7,736 nucleotides of DNA, from contig JASJBO010000351.1 in the NCBI GenBank assembly GCA_030066475.1, positions 1 through 7,736 of the forward strand. The letters run 5' to 3'. The translations under genes were made by a program, and so were the position numbers. The notes below the pieces were generated by a model. The model made no database searches, was not told the DNA's origin, and saw only the letters and a list, made by a program, of their open reading frames with translations. Position 1 is the stretch's first letter. Each line of letters begins with the position of its first letter. Of the stretch, positions 6,016 through 7,736 are shown piece after piece. This DNA is from Myxococcota bacterium (GTDB lineage: Bacteria > Myxococcota_A > UBA9160 > PR03).

Positions 6016-6813
6016 GTGAGTCGCGCCAGTGCACTCGTCTTCGGCTTCGTCGCTCTGCCGCTGTTCTGCATCGCCATCGAACGGCTGTGGCCCTCTGGAC
6101 CGAACCAGCCCGTGCTGCGCAGGGGGTTCCTGTCCGACGTGATCTGGTACGTCGTGCAGAGCTACGTGTCGCGCGTGATCGCGCCGTGGATCGTCTACTT
6201 CGCCCTCCTCCCGATCCTGCTCGCCGTCGGAACGGCCCCGGACTCCTACTGGGCGGGGTTCGGTCCGGTCGCGGGCATTCCTCTCCCGTACCAGGTCGGG
6301 ATCGTCTTCGTCGCTGCCGACCTCCTCGGCTACTGGCAGCACCGGATGTTCCATATGCACTGGGCGTGGCCGATCCACGCCGTGCACCATTCGTCCCGAG
6401 AGCTCGACTGGCTGAGCGCGACCCGCTTCCACCCCATCAACGAGATCGGCGCGCAGCTCGTCTACGTGACGCCCCTGCTCGCACTCGGCTTCAGCCCGCT
6501 CGCCTTCGTGATCCTGGCGCCGTTCACCGCTTCCTATGCGGTGATCCTGCACACCCGCGTCCCGTGGACGTTCGGTCCGTTGCGGTACGTGCTGGCGAGC
6601 CCCGTCTTCCACCGCTGGCACCACACGTCCGAAGCCGAGGGACGGGACCGCAACTTCTCGGGCTTCCTGCCGATCTGGGATCTCCTCTTCGGCACCTACT
6701 TCATGCCGCCGGGTCGGATTCCCGTGGACTTCGGCATCCGGGAGCCGATTCCCGAAGGCTTCCTCCCACAGCTCGCCTATCCGGTCGCTGCGGCGCGCCA
6801 CCGTGGAGGCTGA
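6016..6813 (+). CDS. fatty acid hydroxylase / sterol desaturase superfamily membrane protein
   Basis: A 265-residue di-iron membrane oxygenase. The three His boxes are HRMFH (109-113), HAVHH (121-125) and HRWHH (199-203), in the order and spacing of the fatty acid hydroxylase family (PF04116, ERG3/C-5 desaturase-like). Extra conserved positions are His139 (RFHP), His179 (ILHT) and Asn213 (RDRNFSG). Hydrophobic segments lie near residues 5-21, 42-71, 92-105 and 145-176, placing the His boxes on the cytoplasmic face. It should hydroxylate or desaturate a lipid, sterol, hopanoid or carotenoid; the substrate is unknown. GTG at 6016 is preferred because GAGGGGAG ends 6 bases before it and the first membrane helix starts right after it. 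Upstream in-frame sequence (from 5836) is Arg/Gly/Pro-rich and unlike this family. It stands alone with its own promoter, between a divergent CHAP gene and a debris region. Confidence 0.93.
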   Translation: MSRASALVFGFVALPLFCIAIERLWPSGPNQPVLRRGFLSDVIWYVVQSYVSRVIAPWIVYFALLPILLAVGTAPDSYWAGFGPVAGIPLPYQVGIVFVAADLLGYWQHRMFHMHWAWPIHAVHHSSRELDWLSATRFHPINEIGAQLVYVTPLLALGFSPLAFVILAPFTASYAVILHTRVPWTFGPLRYVLASPVFHRWHHTSEAEGRDRNFSGFLPIWDLLFGTYFMPPGRIPVDFGIREPIPEGFLPQLAYPVAAARHRGG

Positions 6814-7104
6814 GGAAGGGACGAGCATCCGTTGAAGATGCTGAAGCCGTCGAAGTCCGGATCGAGGGCGCCGTTGGCACCACCGCGCTGGTCTCGCCCA
6901 TCCAGCTCACTGGTCGCGCACAGCTCCGGGCCGCAACGCCGATCGGTTCAAGCACCGCGGCAGCGGGTTGCGGTCTCCTCATCGGGCGGTACGGTGTCGG
7001 ACTTCGTGGGCGCGGTTCACCCACAACCAGCGTCCCGGGTCTCCACTCGCTCGTCATGGACGACTCGACGAAACGGTGCGGTTTCCCGCAGCCGAAATCC
7101 TCCG
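6814..7104. other. intergenic debris without an intact gene
   Basis: No frame on either strand combines a start, ribosome site and recognisable protein. A plus-strand frame crossing it (6832-7299) is Ser/Arg/Pro-rich and also runs through the broken tRNA, so it is not credible. On the minus strand, 6777-6947 has coding-like composition (RCGPELCATSELDG, DPDFDGFSIFNGC) but no start, and may be the remnant of a Cys-containing exported protein. I see no terminator, CRISPR or mobile-element ends. Confidence 0.5.
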
Positions 7105-7239
7105 TCAGCGCACCCGAAGCCCCAGCCAGAGCGCCGGGTGGTCCGAGAGCGGCGTGCCGTCGGGCAGCGCGAAGTCGTGGGCCATGCCGCCGCCGGTGCG
7201 CTGCCGCAAGTGGCCTCTGGAGCTGAACACGTAGTGGCC
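7105..7239 (-). pseudogene. C-terminal remnant of an endonuclease/exonuclease/phosphatase-like protein
   Basis: This minus-strand frame of 44 codons ends in TGA at 7105-7107. It begins GHYVFSSRGHLRQRTGG and ends GTPLSDHPALWLGLRVR. LSDHPAL resembles the Ser-Asp-His motif that closes the endonuclease/exonuclease/phosphatase (EEP) fold, where the His is catalytic, followed by a last beta strand as here. G/C at third positions is high, as in real genes of the window. No start or ribosome site exists: immediately upstream in frame is the 5' half of a tRNA-Ser gene. It therefore looks like the tail of a gene whose first 80-90% was removed. Family assignment rests on the SDH motif and strand pattern, so it is moderate; that it is a remnant is more certain. 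Confidence 0.5.
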
Positions 7240-7277
7240 TTCAAGACCGCTGCTTTCGACCGCTCGGCCACCTCTCC
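7240..7277 (-). tRNA. truncated tRNA-Ser(UGA), 5' half only
   Basis: Read on the minus strand, it starts with acceptor strand GGAGAGG, then TG, D-arm GCCGAGCGGTCGAAAGC, then GCGGT CTTGAA with anticodon TGA. This is the 5' half of a bacterial tRNA-Ser(UGA) (compare the family pattern GTGGCCGAGCGGTYGAAGGC...CGGTCTTGAAA). The expected 3' stem ACCGC is replaced by GGCCAC, which pairs badly. No long variable arm, T-loop TTCGAAT or closing CCTCTCC follows anywhere down to the hydroxylase gene. Identity stops at A37, in the anticodon loop. The gene cannot make a working tRNA. Confidence 0.8.
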
Positions 7278-7292
7278 GGGCAGGGAACCGGG

Positions 7293-7298
7293 ATTCTA
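7293..7298 (-). promoter_or_regulatory. -10 box upstream of the truncated tRNA-Ser
   Basis: TAGAAT on the minus strand matches 5 of 6 positions of TATAAT and lies 15 bases before the tRNA 5' end, a normal distance for a tRNA promoter with a short leader. No good -35 is visible. It suggests the upstream side of the tRNA gene is original and intact. Confidence 0.45.
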
Positions 7299-7343
7299 GC
7301 GCTGTTCGAAGCCGTGACGTTTGCTGGAGAAGCCGGGCACCGC

Positions 7344-7736
7344 TCAGTAGCGCATGACGGCAGCCATGGGACGCTCCGCGGAGACCGCCTCATCCGATGC
7401 AGCGAACACCGTGCCTCCACGCCCGTAGACCCAGCGCGCGGCCGCAGCGATGAGGTCGACGTCCGAGGCCTTCGCCTCGGAACCGGTCACGACCGTCTCA
7501 CGGGTCTTCGAGTCGAAGGTCCCGAACAGGTCGACGCCGACGTCGATGAAGAGGCATTCGACCCGACCGTCGTGGGCTGCGCCGAGAATGGTCGAGACGT
7601 CGTCGGTGACCCGATCCGTCCCGCGCAACCCCTCGAGGGCTTCGAGTGCCGCCCGCCGGGGCGCGTCCAGGATCGGCTCCACCAGCGGCCAGGCCCGCGT
7701 GTGGATCTCGGCTGCCGACAGATCCTCGGGGTTGCC
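7344..7736 (-). CDS. baeRF-type (bacterial archaeo-eukaryotic release factor-like) protein, C-terminal part
   Basis: The frame is open to the window edge, so only the last 130 residues are seen and the start lies beyond base 7736. They begin NPEDLSAAEIHTRAWPLVEP, followed by a helix with RRAALEALEGLRGTDRVTDDVSTIL. Then come AAHDGRVECLFID, FGTFDSKTRETV, DVDLIAAAARWVYGRGGTVFAA and the end RPMAAVMRY. Order and wording match the C-terminal eRF1-domain-3/pelota-like fold of baeRF proteins, which usually end in AAxxRY. These proteins are predicted to act at ribosomes, perhaps in rescue or stress; functions are mostly unproven. A GTG at 7680-7682 lies within the conserved helix and is not a real start. 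The stop is 66 bases from the tRNA 5' end, in the same direction. Confidence 0.72.
   Translation of the reverse strand, partial: GNPEDLSAAEIHTRAWPLVEPILDAPRRAALEALEGLRGTDRVTDDVSTILGAAHDGRVECLFIDVGVDLFGTFDSKTRETVVTGSEAKASDVDLIAAAARWVYGRGGTVFAASDEAVSAERPMAAVMRY

Noticed and set aside
7105..7277. Group I intron interrupting the tRNA-Ser anticodon loop
   Set aside because: The break position would suit one, but no 3' tRNA half (T-loop and closing acceptor strand) occurs down to the hydroxylase gene, and the sequence after the break reads as a protein tail.
6832..7299. Plus-strand frame of about 155 codons over the debris region
   Set aside because: It passes antisense through the tRNA-Ser half and the EEP tail, is Ser/Arg/Pro-rich and has no family signature.
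1..7736. CRISPR array, insertion-sequence ends or integrase
   Set aside because: No spaced direct repeats, terminal inverted repeats with a transposase, or recombinase motifs were seen on either strand.

Overview
This is a GC-rich window with strong G/C preference at third codon positions and long antisense shadow frames. It carries seven protein genes (two cut by the window edges), one decayed gene tail and a broken tRNA gene. The mixture of an unlinked SDR, a sterol-desaturase-type hydroxylase, a Cys-rich secreted protein with a calcium loop, a baeRF-type protein and a DUF2235 hydrolase suits a high-GC environmental bacterium of the old 'Deltaproteobacteria' breadth (Myxococcota, Binatota or similar). 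That placement is inference; no marker gene is present.

Left part (1-1981): the end of a DUF2235 / Tle1-like alpha/beta hydrolase runs rightwards and meets, tail to tail with 4 bases between the stop codons, a leftward SIR2-like (probable NADase) gene of 354 codons. Both families are known as toxic or defence effectors, so this is the most defence-like part of the window, but no partner gene is visible.

Middle part (1982-4827): a short-chain dehydrogenase/reductase with a probable near-leaderless GTG start is followed by a 536-residue exported protein. The latter has a clear signal peptide, 11 cysteines, a thrombospondin-type-3-like calcium loop and a C-terminal half with a His-Gly motif and a later hydrophobic strand ending in Cys, as in clan CD (caspase/gingipain-like) peptidases. 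I do not recognise it as a named family. A perfect 12-bp GC stem after it is the best terminator in the window and lies between two convergent genes.

Right part (4828-7736): a leftward peptidoglycan-binding + CHAP amidase without signal peptide, a divergent membrane fatty-acid hydroxylase with three His boxes, then about 530 bases of debris. The debris holds the first 38 nt of a tRNA-Ser(UGA) with a -10 box in front of it. At the anticodon loop it is joined directly to the last 44 codons of an endonuclease/exonuclease/phosphatase-like gene. The window ends in the C-terminal domain of a baeRF-type protein.

Apart from possible co-location of antibacterial or defence activities (DUF2235 hydrolase, SIR2, CHAP amidase), the genes do not form one operon. 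Directions alternate and most have their own control region. The features most worth a second look are the chimeric tRNA junction, the clan CD-like exported protein and the stand-alone SIR2 gene.
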